Below, one piece after another: positions 8,967 through 20,300 of a stretch of 64,000 nucleotides of DNA. The notes under the pieces are model-generated. The model searched no databases. It was not told where the DNA came from and was given only the letters and a program-made list of their open reading frames with translations. Where the stretch lies: NCBI RefSeq assembly GCF_007474605.1, contig NZ_VHKL01000009.1, forward strand, positions 186,001 through 250,000, read 5' to 3'. Made by a program: the position numbers and the translations under genes. Within the stretch, counting starts at the first letter, position 1. Every line of letters begins with the position of its first letter. Origin of the DNA: Rhodoligotrophos appendicifer (GTDB taxonomy: Bacteria > Pseudomonadota > Alphaproteobacteria > Rhizobiales > Im1).

Positions 8967-9953
8967 ATGAATTACTTCAAGACTGCAATCCTGCTGGCGG
9001 GAATGACCGCATTGTTCATGGGCCTCGGCGCCATGATCGGTGGACAGAGCGGCATGCTGATCGCCTTCGTGGTCGCGCTCGGCATGAATGTCTTCACCTA
9101 CTGGAATTCCGACAAGATGGTGCTCCGGATGTACGGCGCCCACGAGGTCGACGAGCGGAGTGCCCCGGAATATTACGGCATCGTGCGGGAGCTCGCCCAG
9201 CGAGCGGGGCTGCCGATGCCAAAGGTCTATGTGATCGACAACGCTCAGCCCAACGCCTTCGCAACCGGGCGCAACCCTCAGAATGCCGCGGTTGCGGCTT
9301 CGACAGGGCTGTTGCAGAGCCTGACGCGTGAGGAAGTCGCGGGCGTGATGGCCCATGAACTTGCGCATGTCCAGAACCACGACACGCTCATCATGACCGT
9401 CACAGCGACTTTTGCCGGCGCGATCTCGATGCTGGCGAATTTTGCGATGTTCTTCGGCGGCAGCCGGGATCGCGACAATCCCTTCGGCGTCGTGGGGACG
9501 ATCGCGATGATGATCGTGGCTCCCCTGGCCGCCATGCTGGTGCAGATGGCGATCAGCCGCACGCGTGAATATGCGGCCGACCGGCGTGGCGCAGAGATCT
9601 GCGGCCAACCTCTGTGGCTCGCGTCCGCGTTGAACAAGATCTCGGCGGCAGCGAAGCGCATCCCCAACATGGAAGCAGAAACGCATCCGGCCACCGCGCA
9701 TATGTTCATTATCAACCCCCTGTCCGGTGCACGGATGGACAATCTGTTCTCGACGCATCCGAACACGGAGAACCGGATCGCGGCCCTCCAGCAGATGGGG
9801 TCGGAATTCCGTGGCAGCACGGGAGGCCTCTCACCTTCCGTGTCTCCTCCTGCGTCCTCGAAGGCCAGCGGACCCTGGGCCGGCGGCGCGGGGCGAGCTC
9901 AAGGCGGTCCATGGGGCGGGGGCGGATCGCGCCGCCGCGGCCCCTGGGGTTGA
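8967..9953 (+). CDS. htpX: Membrane zinc protease HtpX
   Basis: A 328-residue M48 metalloprotease of the inner membrane that removes damaged membrane proteins. Two membrane segments lie at residues 5-25 and 28-45. The zinc motif is HELAH at residues 130-134, with the third ligand glutamate near E201 in [10 protein letters not shown]. Two further hydrophobic stretches occur at about 145-165 and 177-195. The tail is Gly/Ser/Pro-rich and ends in [12 protein letters not shown], as in alphaproteobacterial HtpX. rsmB follows 49 bases later on the same strand. Confidence 0.95.
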   Translation: MNYFKTAILLAGMTALFMGLGAMIGGQSGMLIAFVVALGMNVFTYWNSDKMVLRMYGAHEVDERSAPEYYGIVRELAQRAGLPMPKVYVIDNAQPNAFATGRNPQNAAVAASTGLLQSLTREEVAGVMAHELAHVQNHDTLIMTVTATFAGAISMLANFAMFFGGSRDRDNPFGVVGTIAMMIVAPLAAMLVQMAISRTREYAADRRGAEICGQPLWLASALNKISAAAKRIPNMEAETHPATAHMFIINPLSGARMDNLFSTHPNTENRIAALQQMGSEFRGSTGGLSPSVSPPASSKASGPWAGGAGRAQGGPWGGGGSRRRGPWG

Positions 9954-10002
9954 TCGTCCACACGGGATGACGGAGATCGTCGTTATGGGTTAGAGAGAGG
10001 CC

Positions 10003-11340
10003 ATGACCTCGCTCCAGCCCTCTTCACGCTCCAAACTCCCCGGCCTGCCCGTAAGACGAGAAGCCGCGCGGCTGCTCGTCAGCGTCCTGCGTGATCGCCA
10101 ACCCCTCGATGATCTGCTTCAGCAGAGCGCCGCCAGCGGCCCTCTGTCAAAGCTGGAGCCGCGCGACCGCGCCATGGTCCGAGCCATCGTAGCCACCTCG
10201 CTCCGCCGCAAGGGCCAGATCGATGCGGCCCTCGGACAGCATCTCACCAAACCGTTGCCAAAGCGCCAGGATCTGGTCCAAGCCATATTGCTGAGCGGCG
10301 CCGCGCAAGTCCTGTTCATGGGCGTAGCGGCCCATGCCGCCATCGACACCGCCGTCTCCCTGACGGACGAGACAAAGCCGAGCCGGCATCTCAAGGGGCT
10401 GGTCAATGCCGTCCTCCGGCGTGTCGCAGTGGCTGGGCCCAGCGCCGACGTCCAGTTGAATGTGCCGGCCTGGCTGCGACAGCGGTGGGTCCAGGCGTAT
10501 GGCGAGACGATAGCCACTGCGATCGGAGAGGCGCATCTGCACGAGGCATCCCTGGATTTGAGCTGCCGCGACGACAGGACCATCGAGGAGATCGCGACGC
10601 GTCTCGGTGCCACGATCCTGCCAACGGGGACGCTGCGCCGAGACGACATCCATGGGCGCGTGGAGGAGCTTCCCGGGTTCGCGGACGGGTCTTGGTGGGT
10701 GCAGGATGCCGCCGCCGCCCTGCCCGCCCGGCTGATCAGGGACGCGGAGCGGAAAGTCGTCATCGACCTCTGCGCCGCCCCTGGCGGAAAGACGTTGCAG
10801 CTGGCCGCGCGGGGCGCCCGCGTCACTGCCGTGGATATCTCGGAGAAGCGTCTTCGGAAGGTTCGGGACAATCTCACGCGGACCGGACTTGCGGCAGAAA
10901 TCATCTGTGCGGATGCAACAACCTTCACGCCGGTCGAGCCCGTCGATGCGGTTCTGTTGGACGCGCCCTGCTCGGCGACCGGGACGATCCGCCGACATCC
11001 CGACATTCCCTACACGAAGACAGCCGAGCAGATCGCGGAGCTCAGCCATCTGCAAAGGACGCTGCTGGAGCATGCACTCACGATGCTCAAGCCTGGTGGC
11101 GAGCTCGTCTATTGTTCCTGCTCCTTGGAGCCCCTGGAGGGGGAAGAACTGATCGAGACGGCCTTGCGGGAGGGACTCGCAGCGACGCGGTCACCTATCG
11201 GTCCAGAAGAGGTCGGGGGCCTCACGGCATTGATCACGGCCAAGGGGGAGGTGAGAACGCTTCCGTGCCAGGTTCTCGACCAAGATCGCGGGATCGTCGG
11301 TCTGGACGGCTTCTATGCGTGCCGGCTGATCAAAAGCTGA
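10003..11340 (+). CDS. rsmB: 16S rRNA (cytosine-967-C5)-methyltransferase RsmB
   Basis: A 445-residue enzyme with an N-terminal NusB-like RNA-binding domain (residues ~20-155, LRDRQPLDDLL to LVNAVLRRV) and a C-terminal SAM-dependent RNA m5C methyltransferase. SAM motif I is DLCAAPGGKTLQLA (about 255-268). The two cysteines of the mechanism are C323 in DAPCSATG and the catalytic cysteine about C373 in YCSCSLEP. It is of full length. It lies between htpX and rpe on the same strand, a common alphaproteobacterial order. Confidence 0.95.
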   Translation: MTSLQPSSRSKLPGLPVRREAARLLVSVLRDRQPLDDLLQQSAASGPLSKLEPRDRAMVRAIVATSLRRKGQIDAALGQHLTKPLPKRQDLVQAILLSGAAQVLFMGVAAHAAIDTAVSLTDETKPSRHLKGLVNAVLRRVAVAGPSADVQLNVPAWLRQRWVQAYGETIATAIGEAHLHEASLDLSCRDDRTIEEIATRLGATILPTGTLRRDDIHGRVEELPGFADGSWWVQDAAAALPARLIRDAERKVVIDLCAAPGGKTLQLAARGARVTAVDISEKRLRKVRDNLTRTGLAAEIICADATTFTPVEPVDAVLLDAPCSATGTIRRHPDIPYTKTAEQIAELSHLQRTLLEHALTMLKPGGELVYCSCSLEPLEGEELIETALREGLAATRSPIGPEEVGGLTALITAKGEVRTLPCQVLDQDRGIVGLDGFYACRLIKS

Positions 11341-11388
11341 CATGCGATTCGCTTGCCGTCGACCAAGGCCGCTGATAATCAGCCGCGC

Positions 11389-12051
11389 ATGAGCACGCCA
11401 TCAATCAAAATCGCCCCCTCGATCCTCGCTGCCGATTTTTCCGATCTCGGTGCGGAGGTCCGCGCCGTAGCGGACGCCGGTGCGGATCACATTCATCTCG
11501 ACGTCATGGACGGGCATTTCGTCCCTAACATCTCGTTTGGGGCCAGCGTTATCAAATCGTTAAGACACTGCACGGATAAGGTATTCGACGTGCATTTGAT
11601 GATTGCACCGGTCGACCCTTTCATTGGGGCATTCGTCGATGCCGGAGCGAACATCATCACCTCCCACTGGGAGGCGGGACCGCATGCACATCGGACGCTC
11701 CAAGTTGTCAGAGCGTCGGGATGCAAAGCGGGCCTCGCCCTCAATCCTGGGACGCCAGTCGAGTGCGTCGAGCCGCTGATCGACTCCCTCGACCTGGTTC
11801 TGGTGATGACGGTCAATCCTGGTTTCGGTGGACAGACGTTCATCGACAGCACTTTGCGCAAGATTGCCAGGGTGCGGGAGATGATCGACCGGACAGGACG
11901 CGAGATTGATCTGGAAGTCGATGGCGGCATTACCCCGAAGACAGCGGCACAGTGCATCGCGGCAGGCGCGAATGTTCTCGTCGCCGGCACAGCCGTGTTC
12001 GCCGGGGGGCGCAGTCGTTACGCTGAGGAGATCGCCGCGCTCAGAGGATAG
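11389..12051 (+). CDS. rpe: Ribulose-phosphate 3-epimerase
   Basis: A 220-residue TIM-barrel enzyme interconverting D-ribulose 5-phosphate and D-xylulose 5-phosphate in the pentose phosphate and, where present, Calvin pathways. Motifs: IAPSILAADFSDLG, HLDVMDGHFVPNISFG with metal ligands, DVHLMI, VMTVNPGFGGQTFI, and EVDGGITPKTA near the C-terminus. I chose the ATG at 11389 (MSTPSIKIAPS); a TTG at 11353 is in frame but adds twelve nonconserved residues. It is 48 bases after rsmB. Confidence 0.95.
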   Translation: MSTPSIKIAPSILAADFSDLGAEVRAVADAGADHIHLDVMDGHFVPNISFGASVIKSLRHCTDKVFDVHLMIAPVDPFIGAFVDAGANIITSHWEAGPHAHRTLQVVRASGCKAGLALNPGTPVECVEPLIDSLDLVLVMTVNPGFGGQTFIDSTLRKIARVREMIDRTGREIDLEVDGGITPKTAAQCIAAGANVLVAGTAVFAGGRSRYAEEIAALRG

Positions 12052-12072
12052 GCGCGTCGGGAGGGGCCGCAG

Positions 12073-13827
12073 ATGACGATGGCCCTTTCTCGCGCCATGT
12101 CGACGCCCTCTCTGGCGGCTGAGCTGATCGATGCGATCGCTCGCCGGACAGCCCATGGAATTGCAGACCGGGCCGTTGGGCTCGTCCCTCGCAGCGGATT
12201 GCGAGCAAATGCTCTGCACTGGCCGATCCGCCCCCTCCTGAGGGGCAATCCCGATATCGCGACCGCGATGTATCGGGGGCAGTTTCCCCTGGCTGGCGTC
12301 GTCGTCGATGCCGGCAGCCGCGTCATATTCGAGGCGATCAGCCAGAATCCGGAATTTGCCACCGCGCTTCACGGCTTCGACTGGCTGAAGCATCTGGAGG
12401 CCGCGGGACGGGAACTTTCACGTATCCAAGCGCGCTCGCTGATCACCGACTGGGTCGACGGGGGTCGATACCGGCTGGCTGTGGCGCGAGAGCCGGAGGT
12501 CGCGAGCCGCCGCCTCATTTCCTGGATCAGACATGGCGGCTTCATCCTGCACAATGCCGATGCTGCCTTCACCAAGCTCTACTTCACCAGCGTCAGCAGG
12601 CAGGCAAGCCAGCTGGCCCGGGCGATCCATTTTGCCCCCTGCAGTCGAGGACGGCTCGATGCCACCATCGCTCTCGGATACGCAGCCACCGCGCTGGGCG
12701 GGTTCGACAAGGCGCGCACCGACCTGCTGGAGCGGCTCGCCGAGGAGCTGGACGAGCAAATTCTGCCCGATGGCGGGCATATCTCACGGAATCCAGCCGC
12801 CACCGTAGAGTTGCTGCTGGACCTCATGCCGCTCAGAGACGCTCTCTACAATCGCAGCATTCATCCGCCTGCACGCTTCAATGCAGCTGTTGAACGCATG
12901 CTTCCATTCCTGCGGTTCCTGCTTCACGGCGATGGCGGCATCGCTACCTTCAACGGCGTCAGCGACACGATGGCGGGCGCCGCGCGGGCCATCATCGACG
13001 CGGATGATGTGCGGGGAAAGCCGATCACTCTGGCGCGGCACACGGGTTATGCGAGACTGGCCTTCGGCCGCAGCACGGTCCTTGTGGATGTCGGCAAACC
13101 TCCGGCGGCCGGCCTCAACCGCAATATGCAATCAGGACCGCTCGCGTTCGAGTTCAGCGACGGCCCCCATCGCGTGGTCGTCAACTGCGGATCCCCTCAG
13201 GCGGGAAACGGGCATTGGACATCTGCAGCTCGAAAAACCGCGGCACATTCGACCGCGGCGCTCGGGGATCGATCCGCGAGCATCATTCTCGACAACAGCG
13301 TGACATCACGGGTGTTCGGATCGCCCTTGTTCTTCGGACCACAGCGGGTTTATGGCGAGCTGACGGCGCACGAAACCGGCTCAGTGCTCGAGGCCTATCA
13401 CGACGGCTATCTGGCCAGCTGCGGCTATCTCCATGAAAGACGCATGTTTCTCGCCAAGCACGGTGCTGACCTGAGGGGTGAAGACCGGTTCCTTGCCGCC
13501 CCCGACGGCCGCACCACCGAACCGGAGACGATCTTCAGCATCCGATTCCACCTGCACCCCTCGATCAAATGCATCGGGGCGCGGGACAGAGCGAGCATCA
13601 TTCTCGCCCTGCCCAACCGCACAGGCTGGAAATTCTCGGCCAAAGGTGCCGAGATGGGGATCGAGGACAGCGTCTATCTCTCCGGTTATGCCACACCCCG
13701 CCGATCCCGGCAGATCGTCCTCACCGGCGAAGTCGGTTCGGCGCGCGCGGTAAAGTGGGCTTTCAAGCGGATCGAAAAAGCGGCAATGGCGCCCGAGTTC
13801 GAACGGGAACCGCAGTTGCCGCTCTAA
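12073..13827 (+). CDS. Heparinase II/III family protein
   Basis: A 584-residue protein of the heparinase II/III family: an N-terminal alpha/alpha toroid (residues ~60-330, including [21 protein letters not shown], and [14 protein letters not shown]) and a C-terminal beta-sandwich (~340-570, containing [20 protein letters not shown]). Homologues sit beside purH in many Rhizobiales. The lack of a signal peptide argues against degrading exogenous heparin; a role on cell-surface or internal polysaccharide is inference. It follows rpe by 21 bases, and purH starts 62 bases later. Confidence 0.85.
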   Translation: MTMALSRAMSTPSLAAELIDAIARRTAHGIADRAVGLVPRSGLRANALHWPIRPLLRGNPDIATAMYRGQFPLAGVVVDAGSRVIFEAISQNPEFATALHGFDWLKHLEAAGRELSRIQARSLITDWVDGGRYRLAVAREPEVASRRLISWIRHGGFILHNADAAFTKLYFTSVSRQASQLARAIHFAPCSRGRLDATIALGYAATALGGFDKARTDLLERLAEELDEQILPDGGHISRNPAATVELLLDLMPLRDALYNRSIHPPARFNAAVERMLPFLRFLLHGDGGIATFNGVSDTMAGAARAIIDADDVRGKPITLARHTGYARLAFGRSTVLVDVGKPPAAGLNRNMQSGPLAFEFSDGPHRVVVNCGSPQAGNGHWTSAARKTAAHSTAALGDRSASIILDNSVTSRVFGSPLFFGPQRVYGELTAHETGSVLEAYHDGYLASCGYLHERRMFLAKHGADLRGEDRFLAAPDGRTTEPETIFSIRFHLHPSIKCIGARDRASIILALPNRTGWKFSAKGAEMGIEDSVYLSGYATPRRSRQIVLTGEVGSARAVKWAFKRIEKAAMAPEFEREPQLPL

Positions 13828-13889
13828 CCTGCCGGGTTTCCCGGAGTGCAAAGAGGTGCTATCGGGCGGGCAGTCAGCGGAGTTTGCCT

Positions 13890-15470
13890 ATGCCCGATCT
13901 CGTCCCGATTCGCCGAGCCTTGCTTTCGGTCTCCAACAAGCATGGCCTTGGGGGTTTCGCCCGCAGCCTTTCTGCCAAGGGCATCGACCTCATTTCCACC
14001 GGAGGGACTGCGGCCGCGTTGCAGGATGCGGGCATTCCGGTGCAGGACGTCTCCGCCGTCACAGGCTTTCCGGAAATCATGGACGGCCGCGTAAAGACGC
14101 TCCATCCGAAAATCCACGGTGCACTGCTTTCCATCCGGGGCAACGATGATCATGAGTCGCAGCGACTGGCGAACGATATCGCGCTGATCGATCTGCTGGT
14201 CGTCAATCTCTATCCTTTCGAGGCCGCTGTCGGTCGGAACGCGGATTTCGACGAAGTCATCGAGAATATCGACATCGGGGGCCCGGCCATGATCCGGGCC
14301 GCGGCCAAGAACCATAGCGGCGTCACCGTGGTGGTCGATCCCGACGACTATGATGGCGTGCTCGAAGAGCTGGAGGCGAATGGGGGCGGCATCAGCGCTC
14401 GCACGAGGAGGCGACTGGCTGCGAAGGCCTTCTCCCGCACGGCGAGTTACGATGCTGCCGTGAGCACCTGGTTCCAAAGCCGGGTGGAGACACCGGACCG
14501 AACCTATCAGGCGTTCGGTGGCACGTTGTTGCAGACGCTGCGCTACGGCGAGAACCCGCACCAGAGCGCCGCCTTCTACAAGACACTGGAACAGCGGCCG
14601 GGTGTCGCTTCGGCGAAGCAGGTCCAGGGGAAGGAGCTCTCCTACAACAACATCAACGACACGGATGCGGCGTTCGAATGCGTGGCGGAGCTTGGAACGG
14701 ATCGGCCCGCCGTGGTCATCGTCAAGCATGCCAATCCCTGCGGTGTCGCGATGGGCGACCGCTTGAGCGAGGCTTTCGAACGGGCACTACGTTGCGATCC
14801 GGTGAGTGCCTTCGGCGGCATCATCGCGCTCAACCAGAAGATGGATGCGGCCGTCGCCGAACAGATCGCCCAGCTCTTCAGCGAGGTCGTCATCGCGCCG
14901 GCTGCCGACGCCTCAGCCCTCTCCGTGCTCGCGGCCAAAAAGAATGTCCGCGTGCTGCTCACCGGTGGAGTTCCGGATCCGCTGGCCTCGGGACTTCTGG
15001 TGAAGTCGGTTGCGGGCGGCCTCCTGGTTCAAAGTCGCGACAATGCCCGCCCCTCGACATTTCAGGTGGTCACCAAGAAAGGGCCGACGCCTCAGGAAGA
15101 GGCAGACCTGAAATTCGCCTTTTCCGTGTGCAAACATGTGAAATCGAATGCCATCGTCTATGCCAAGGACGGCGCAACCGTCGGCATCGGTGCCGGCCAG
15201 ATGAGCCGGGTCGATTCAGCCCGGATCGCCGCCCATAAGGCTTCAGAGGCGGCGAAGGCCGCAGGGATGCCGGTCTCACTTTCAGAGGGATCCGTGGTTG
15301 CGTCCGACGCCTTCTTTCCCTTTGCGGACGGCCTGCTTGCTGCGATTGCGGCAGGGGCTACAGCCGTCATCCAGCCGGGCGGTTCCGTGCGGGACGCGGA
15401 GGTGATTGCGGCTGCGGATGAGGCGGGTATCGCCATGGTCTTCACCGGGATCCGGCATTTCCGGCATTAA
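13890..15470 (+). CDS. purH: Bifunctional AICAR transformylase / IMP cyclohydrolase
   Basis: A 526-residue enzyme for the last two steps of purine synthesis: 10-formyl-THF-dependent formylation of AICAR, then ring closure to IMP. The MGS-like cyclohydrolase domain occupies residues ~1-190 ([53 protein letters not shown]). The transformylase domain is C-terminal ([55 protein letters not shown]). I used the ATG at 13890, the family start; the open frame runs further upstream inside the heparinase gene. Confidence 0.97.
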   Translation: MPDLVPIRRALLSVSNKHGLGGFARSLSAKGIDLISTGGTAAALQDAGIPVQDVSAVTGFPEIMDGRVKTLHPKIHGALLSIRGNDDHESQRLANDIALIDLLVVNLYPFEAAVGRNADFDEVIENIDIGGPAMIRAAAKNHSGVTVVVDPDDYDGVLEELEANGGGISARTRRRLAAKAFSRTASYDAAVSTWFQSRVETPDRTYQAFGGTLLQTLRYGENPHQSAAFYKTLEQRPGVASAKQVQGKELSYNNINDTDAAFECVAELGTDRPAVVIVKHANPCGVAMGDRLSEAFERALRCDPVSAFGGIIALNQKMDAAVAEQIAQLFSEVVIAPAADASALSVLAAKKNVRVLLTGGVPDPLASGLLVKSVAGGLLVQSRDNARPSTFQVVTKKGPTPQEEADLKFAFSVCKHVKSNAIVYAKDGATVGIGAGQMSRVDSARIAAHKASEAAKAAGMPVSLSEGSVVASDAFFPFADGLLAAIAAGATAVIQPGGSVRDAEVIAAADEAGIAMVFTGIRHFRH

Positions 15471-15493
15471 GCCCCGTCGCGGGTGCACTATCG

Positions 15494-15522
15494 CGGATCC
15501 GCATTGATCCAATGCGGATCCG
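15494..15522. terminator. Perfect inverted repeat between convergent purH and permease genes
   Basis: A 13-base perfect stem (CGGATCCGCATTG / CAATGCGGATCCG) with a 3-base loop lies in the 65 bases between two converging genes. It could end transcription from both sides. There is no T-run on either side, so a classical Rho-independent mechanism is not shown; an RNA-stabilising hairpin is an alternative. Confidence 0.5.
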
Positions 15523-15535
15523 ATGACGTCCACCG

Positions 15536-17173
15536 TTACTTCGGCTGCATCGCCAAGTTCTTCATCGCCTGGACGATCTTGGTATCCGGGACCGCGTTCT
15601 TCAACGCGATGACCAAGGTCACCAAACTCAACACCGCAACGGCGGCCATGGACTCGTAGAAGGTGAGCGTTCCGTCGCCGCCGAGATCCACCGGACCGAT
15701 CGCGCTGATCAACCACATGCCGCCGAAGTAAGGCAACAGCCACAAGGCATTCTGCCAATCGAGCTCGTCGGGATGACCTTTGGCGATCAAGAAGAAATAG
15801 ATCATGTAAATTGTGAAGAAGATGCCCAGCAGCGCAAAGAGGAAGCTGACGGTCGAAAATCCTGCCCACAGGATGATGAAGTTCGCCGAGACAAAGGCCA
15901 AGGGAGCGATGATCCACGCCCCGCGAATGCGAAATACCCTCGGCGCATCAGGCATTGAAAGGCGAAGCCTCAGAAGCAGGATCGGGCCGATGCCATAAGA
16001 CAAAACGGTTATCGAGGAAATATACCCTACGAGCTTATGCCAAGACGGGAAGGGGAAGAAGAAAATCGCTCCCAGGAGGAACGTCAGCAGAAGCGCCACC
16101 CAAGGCACTCCATTCCGGTTTACGAATGAAAGCTGTTTCGGCAGATCGCCTGTTTCGCCGGTGGCCATGACGATCCGCGACGCCGTCGTGGTGTAGATAA
16201 AACCGCAAGCACCGGGCGAGACGATCGCGTCGGAGTAAAGAATGACGGCCCACCATGTGGCGCCGACGGCCATCGTCAGGGCAGCAAACGGCCCTGTGAC
16301 ATGGTCAAAGCTCAGCGCTTGCCAGCCGCCCTTGGCAATCATCTCCGGCTCCAGCGCGACGATGAAGGCCGCTTGCAAGGCCACGTAGAGGGCGACGCCG
16401 ATCAGCACCGTTCCGATGACAGCAATGGGCAGGTTCCGACCCGGGTTCTTCGTCTCGCCAGCGAGATCAATCGCTTGCCGAAAGCCGAACAGGCTGAAGA
16501 AAATCCCCGCGGTGGAGACCGCAGTGAAGATGCCGTCAACTCCCGCCGACTCGTGCGCCGTGAAAAAATTTTCCGGGTGAAAGGACGCCGTCATCAAGAC
16601 CACGATCGTTCCGATGGGTATCGCAAGCTTCCACCAGGTGGCGGTACTGTTCATCGTGAGGACGAGCTTTATGGCCAAGAAGTTGAGGCCGACCATGATC
16701 GCGAGCAGACATATTGCGACCACCATCCCGCTGGAGGTGAGGACGCCCGTCGCCTGGTCGACCAAGCCGGGAATATAGGCTTCGGAATAGCCAATGATCG
16801 CTATCGCCTCGACAGGGGCGATCGTGACATAGGCGAGAATCAGCACCCAGCCCCAGATGCGCCCCACCAACCGTCCATGACTGACATGGCTCATGTGGAC
16901 GACGGCGCCGCTCCGGGGCAGCATCGTCGCAAGTTCCGCATAAACGAACGCAAGCAAAAGGACGGCACCACCGCCGATGATCCACGACCAGACGCTCAGA
17001 GGACCCGCCTGCTGAGCCGCGTTCAGTGGCCCGAAGAGCCATCCGGACCCAATCATCCCCCCGACGCCCGCATATAAGAGGCCGATAATGCCGGCCTCCC
17101 GCTTCAGCTTTCCCTTTGGGATCGGCTGCGGACCGTAATCATCCCCCGTCAAAACTCCAGGATCGGCAACCAT
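15536..17173 (-). CDS. APC-superfamily amino acid permease
   Basis: A 545-residue inner-membrane transporter with about 12 hydrophobic segments. The N-terminal APC signature is GGMIGSGWLFGPLNAA, with TM1 broken by the glycine-rich motif; further conserved patches are ATMLPRSGAVVHMSHVSHG and FFSLFGFRQAIDLAGETKNPGRNLP. It probably imports or exchanges an amino acid; the substrate cannot be read. The ATG at 17173 is preceded by TTGGAGGTGAGCT. It is downstream of NAD-GDH on the same strand with 166 bases between, so a link to amino-acid catabolism is plausible but inferred. Confidence 0.88.
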   Translation of the reverse strand: MVADPGVLTGDDYGPQPIPKGKLKREAGIIGLLYAGVGGMIGSGWLFGPLNAAQQAGPLSVWSWIIGGGAVLLLAFVYAELATMLPRSGAVVHMSHVSHGRLVGRIWGWVLILAYVTIAPVEAIAIIGYSEAYIPGLVDQATGVLTSSGMVVAICLLAIMVGLNFLAIKLVLTMNSTATWWKLAIPIGTIVVLMTASFHPENFFTAHESAGVDGIFTAVSTAGIFFSLFGFRQAIDLAGETKNPGRNLPIAVIGTVLIGVALYVALQAAFIVALEPEMIAKGGWQALSFDHVTGPFAALTMAVGATWWAVILYSDAIVSPGACGFIYTTTASRIVMATGETGDLPKQLSFVNRNGVPWVALLLTFLLGAIFFFPFPSWHKLVGYISSITVLSYGIGPILLLRLRLSMPDAPRVFRIRGAWIIAPLAFVSANFIILWAGFSTVSFLFALLGIFFTIYMIYFFLIAKGHPDELDWQNALWLLPYFGGMWLISAIGPVDLGGDGTLTFYESMAAVAVLSLVTLVIALKNAVPDTKIVQAMKNLAMQPK

Positions 17174-17339
17174 AGCTCACCTCCAACAGATTTATTGGCA
17201 TCGCAGCGGGATACCGCGAGCCATAGAGGCGATCGGTCACGCTGGTTCACGCAGGAGCACCCATGAGAGCACCCTCCGCGTCACCTAACTTGTAGCTCAG
17301 GAGATTACAACGATAAGTTACATTGCAAGTGAATACACT

Positions 17340-20300
17340 TTATGAGCGTGCTCCTCTTCGCTCGTTATCGTTGTTAGCGGCGCTCTTGAGATCCTGAAGG
17401 AGGCTGGCCATAACGGTCAATCGAGACAAAGAAAGCTCGCCAGAGCTCAGCGTCTCTGCATTCGCCGTCGTGACATGCTGCACAGCATTCAGACGCGACT
17501 CCCGCCATCTCGCCCAGCCATCCGCGCCATATTCCGCCAGAATCTCCGTCACCAGATCACGATGGACTGCGAAAATGACGTCGATCGTGCGATTGATCGC
17601 GAGACGGTCATAGTAGTCGCTGACCGACATTTTGGACGTGGAGGTGAGGATCGTGTCGATGCCGAGCTCCCGCCCAACACGGAAGAAGACTGCGGTGACC
17701 TCTGCCACGTCGGCACCAGACTGGGTCGCAACGGCGACAATATCGGCGCCGCGATAGCTGAACCGCAGTTGCGCCAACGCCAGAGCCGTCTCCTCCGGCA
17801 CGCCGGCGCCCACCAAGCGGCCGACGTAGTCATCCCAGGACTTGAGCGTCTCCGTCGGCAAGGCTTTCGGGAGAACTTGCCCGACTTTACGGAGGCCCTC
17901 CCGATAATGCTGGACGAGCGCTTCCAGCCCGCCCTGAAGCCTCTCATTACGCAGAAACCACATCGTCTGCAGCCGGAGCAGCAGTTGGAGTTCCATATAG
18001 AGCTCGGTTTGCAGCACAGTCGGGATTTCCGCATCCAGTTGATCGACCAGGCCGTTGAGTTCGACGAAGCCGAAGCTGTCGCGAGCGACGGCGTAAGCTG
18101 CGGCGATCAAATCGACTGTCGCACCTGCCTCCTCCTGCATCCGGAACAAGAAACCCGGGCCGCCGCGGTTGATCATGCTGTTGGCCAGCATGGTGGATAT
18201 GATTTCGCGTCGCAGCCGGTGGGATTCGATCTCGGGGCCCATCTGTTGACCGAGTTCCGGCGGGAAATAGCGATAGAGCTCGCGGCTCAGATAAGGATCG
18301 TCCGGAACCGTGCTCTCGAGGATCTCGTCGAACAACACGATCTTCGCGTAGGCAACCAGCACGGCGAGCTCTGGACGCGTGAGACCCTGCGATTGCGCCT
18401 GGCGCGCCTTCATAACGCGATCATCGGGAAGATTTTCGAGGTTCCGATCCAGAAGCCCACGCGTCTCCAGTGACCTCATCAATCGCAGGTGAAAACCCAT
18501 TTCCTCCATGTTTCGGGCTTGAGCGATGGTCAAGCACAGGGTCTGCAGATAGTTGTTTCTCAGGACGAGACCGGCCACCTGATCCGTCATGTCCACCAGC
18601 AGCGCGTTACGCGCCGGACGATCAATCTTGCCGGCCGCTTCCGCAGCGCTCATCGCAATCTTGATGTTGACCTCATAATCAGAGGAATTGACACCTGCCG
18701 AGTTATCGATCGCGTCGGTATTGATCCGGCCACCATTGATCGCGAACTCAATCCGCGCGCGCTGCGTGACGGCCAGATTAGCCCCTTCGCCGATCACCCT
18801 CGCTGAAAGGGCCGAGGCGGCGATCCGGATCGCATCATTCGCACGGTCACCGACTTCTGCATCGCTCTCATCACTGGCTCGCACATAGGTGCCAATGCCG
18901 CCAAACCAAAGCAGATCCACGCGTGCCTTCAGCAGAGCGCCGATAATCTCGCTGGGTGCTGCAACGGTGGCCTGGAGACCCGTGAGAGCCCTCATCTCGT
19001 CGCTGAGTTTGATCGACTTGGCTTGACGAGGGAAGACGCCGCCCCCTTTGGAGATCAGGGCCTTGTCGTAATCCTGCCACGACGACCGCGGCAGGGCGAA
19101 CAGGCGCGCGCGCTCACTCCAACTCGCCTCCTTGTCAGGATCCGGGTCGATGAAGATGTCGCGATGATCAAAGGCCGCGACAAGACGAATTTGACGCGAC
19201 AGCAGCATCCCGTTGCCGAACACGTCCCCCGACATGTCTCCCACCCCGACGACGCTGAACGGCTGCCGCTGGATATCGACATCCATCTCGCGGAAGTGGC
19301 GCTTTACGGCCTCCCAGGCGCCTCGAGCCGTGATGCCCATTTTCTTGTGGTCGTATCCTGCAGAGCCGCCCGAGGCGAAGGCATCTCCGAGCCAGAAGCC
19401 CCGCGATACAGAAAGCGAATTGGCGATGTCAGAAAACGAAGCCGTTCCCTTGTCAGCCGCCACAACAAGATAGGGATCATCGACGTCATGACGGATCGTC
19501 TCGGGCGGGTGAACAACCCCGTTCGGCGTGAGGTTGTCGGTCAGATCAAGCAGGCTGGAAATGAGCAGCTGATAGCAGCGTATTCCCTCGGCCTGGATCT
19601 GTTCGCGACTGGCATCCGCCGGCATCCGCTTGCAAACAAAACCGCCCTTGGCGCCGACTGGCACGATGACCGCGTTCTTGACGTTCTGCGCCTTGGCAAG
19701 GCCGAGAACCTCAGTGCGGAAATCTGCGGGTCTATCCGACCACCGAATTCCACCGCGCGCGATGCGACCGCCACGGAGATGAACCCCCTCCATATCCGGG
19801 GCATAAACAAAGATCTCCGCGAAGGGTTTAGGCTCGGGGAGGCCGTCGACCCGCTTGGAGTCAATCTTGAAGCTGATCGTATGGCGATCCTTACCGGATG
19901 CATCGCGCTGGAAGAAGTTCGTGCGAGTCATCGCCAAGAGGAGATTGACGAAGCGCCGGATAATGCGGTCCTCGTCGAGACTGGGGACATCCGCAAGGAT
20001 CGCCTCAATGTCGCGTAGAAGCTCCTGGACCTCCGGATCCTCTTTCGGTGAGCCCATCGAGGATTGAGCCTTGGCCGGGTCAAAGCGGACATGGAACAGG
20101 CGCAGAAGCTTGGCAGCGATTTCAGCATGCTTGTTAAGGGTCGCCGCCATGTAATTGTTGGTGAAGGGTACGCCTGCCTGCCAAAGATACTTGCTCAGGG
20201 ACCGCAACAATGCCGCGTCACGCCACGCGAAACCCTTGCGGGTGATCAGGCCGTTATAGAGATCGTCCTCGGCCCGCTGGTCCCAGACCGCCAGAAACCC

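Noticed and set aside
17174-17339. Riboswitch upstream of the amino-acid permease
   Set aside because: I looked for glycine- or lysine-type conserved cores on the minus strand and saw none.
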